From the NCBI GenBank assembly GCA_003537755.1, contig DPQS01000005.1:14437-20917 (forward strand): DNA of 6,481 nucleotides. The letters run 5' to 3'. Within the stretch, counting starts at the first letter, position 1. Each line of letters begins with the position of its first letter. Below the pieces are notes generated by a model. That model was not told where the DNA came from. It did no database searches and saw only the letters and a list, made by a program, of their open reading frames with translations. Positions 6,107-6,481 of the stretch are shown here, piece by piece. Both the position numbers and the translations under genes were made by a program. This stretch comes from Clostridiales bacterium (GTDB lineage Bacteria > Bacillota > Clostridia > Christensenellales > CAG-314).

Positions 6107-6134
6107 ACTGAGCCACGCCTGTAAGATATAAAAA

Positions 6135-6210
6135 TGGTGCTGGCGAAGGGAATCGAACCCCCGACCTATTGATTACGAATCAATTGCTCTACCGACTGAG
6201 CCACGCCAGC
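6135..6210 (-). tRNA. tRNA-Thr (anticodon CGT), CCA encoded
   Basis: A complete 76-base cloverleaf on the minus strand. The acceptor stem GCTGGCG pairs with CGCCAGC, followed by A73 and a genomic CCA (6137-6135). The D stem is GCTC/GAGC, the anticodon stem ATTGA/TCAAT with loop TTCGTAA and anticodon CGT at 6177-6175, and the T arm has GGGGG with TTCGATT loop and two G-T pairs. It reads ACG codons. It is the first gene of a unit with a consensus promoter upstream and the split copy plus a terminator downstream. Confidence 0.97.
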
Positions 6211-6251
6211 ACATAATGTATAAAGTTGTGAATTTCTTCACGTGCTTATCT

Positions 6252-6280
6252 ATTATAGCAAATGAATTTGCACTTGTCAA
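6252..6280 (-). promoter_or_regulatory. Consensus sigma-A promoter of the tRNA-Thr unit
   Basis: On the minus strand TTGACA (6280-6275) and TATAAT (6257-6252) are both perfect and spaced by 17 bases. The start would be near 6245, about 35 bases before the tRNA. Such a strong promoter is typical of stable RNA genes. Confidence 0.9.
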
Positions 6281-6289
6281 AGATTATTG

Positions 6290-6481
6290 ACAAAAATCTT
6301 ACAAAATGTTGTACAAAATATTTGGCGATACAGTGAACGTCGTTTAACGCATAATTAGCCGCCGTCACAAGCCGAGGCTTGACCACTATTAGTTTATTGC
6401 CTAAAATAATCTACGGCTGTAACTCTAATCGTGCACGCTCGGGTGCCAAAAACACTACGTGCCTTGGGGATTGGATTTTTT
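6290..6481. other. Unassigned right edge
   Basis: No complete gene is visible. On the minus strand one frame is open from the right edge to a TAG at 6413-6411 and then open again to 6249. Its first part reads SPRHVVFLAPERARLELQP, which faintly recalls the N-terminus of zinc-type alcohol dehydrogenases, so a decayed or truncated gene end is possible. The match is too short to call. The plus strand has only very short frames. Confidence 0.25.

Larger units (their letters stand above)
5876..6122 (-). pseudogene. tRNA-Thr(CGT) copy split by three inserts at its loops
   Basis: This is a second copy of the tRNA-Thr at 6135-6210, in the same orientation and 12 bases downstream. It is present as four collinear blocks: 6107-6122, 6012-6034, 5948-5965 and 5876-5894. 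Joined, they give all 76 positions of the intact gene with only four substitutions (6022, 6031, 6120, 6122), including the CGT anticodon and CCA end. Three inserts separate them: 72 bases (6035-6106) in the D loop after position 16, 46 bases (5966-6011) at the 3' edge of the anticodon loop (39|40), and 53 bases (5895-5947) in the T loop (57|58). Acceptor pairs 1-72 and 3-70 and anticodon-stem pair 29-41 are lost. It could be a pseudogene, or a structured RNA that keeps tRNA-like arms. As a normal tRNA it cannot work unless the inserts are removed. Confidence 0.85.

Noticed and set aside
5875..6111. A 78-codon plus-strand reading frame across the split tRNA copy
   Set aside because: It reads antisense through tRNA blocks and hairpin inserts, has no ribosome site and no protein-like pattern.
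5876..6122. Group I or group II introns in the split tRNA copy
   Set aside because: The inserts are 46-72 bases, far below intron size, and two of the three are at sites not used by such introns.
6290..6481. A tmRNA gene at the right edge, suggested by ANYAL-like codons on the minus strand
   Set aside because: No stop follows the tag-like codons and neither the tRNA-like 5' end nor a CCA-bearing 3' end is present.

Overview
The window reads as chromosomal DNA of an anaerobic Bacillota, most likely an uncultured clostridial lineage. This is inference. The reasons are a clostridial-type Ogg glycosylase, a TrmB and a glutamine-dependent NAD synthase of Firmicutes type, good Shine-Dalgarno sites, sigma-A-type promoters, intrinsic terminators with T-tracts, and a tRNA gene that encodes its CCA end. 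Coding DNA is of middling GC, while the spacers are AT-rich and littered with GC-rich hairpin repeats.

Layout from left to right. An 8-oxoguanine DNA glycosylase gene (43-906, +) is followed by a NYN-domain protein gene (938-1828, +), which has its own promoter overlapping the glycosylase stop codon. A strong hairpin terminator (1923-1952) separates it from a convergent trmB gene (2114-2785, -), whose product methylates tRNA at G46. A gene-free stretch of about 685 bases (2786-3470) holds a 135-base inverted-repeat element and several REP-like hairpins. Then comes a long minus-strand gene (3471-5603) for glutamine-dependent NAD+ synthase that carries an XRE/Cro-type helix-turn-helix domain at its N-terminus, with a recognisable promoter and a leader of about 165 bases.

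At the right is a minus-strand tRNA transcription unit: a consensus promoter (6252-6280), an intact tRNA-Thr(CGT) (6135-6210), a second tRNA-Thr copy (5876-6122) and an intrinsic terminator (5843-5872). The second copy is cut into four collinear, nearly identical pieces by inserts of 72, 46 and 53 bases in or at the edge of the D, anticodon and T loops. The last 200 bases hold no gene I can name.

The genes are mostly housekeeping: DNA repair, tRNA maturation, NAD synthesis and a tRNA. They do not form one pathway. The two items that stand out are the DNA-binding-domain fusion on NAD synthase, which suggests a one-protein NAD enzyme and regulator analogous in design to NadR, and the triply expanded tRNA-Thr copy that still sits between a consensus promoter and a terminator.
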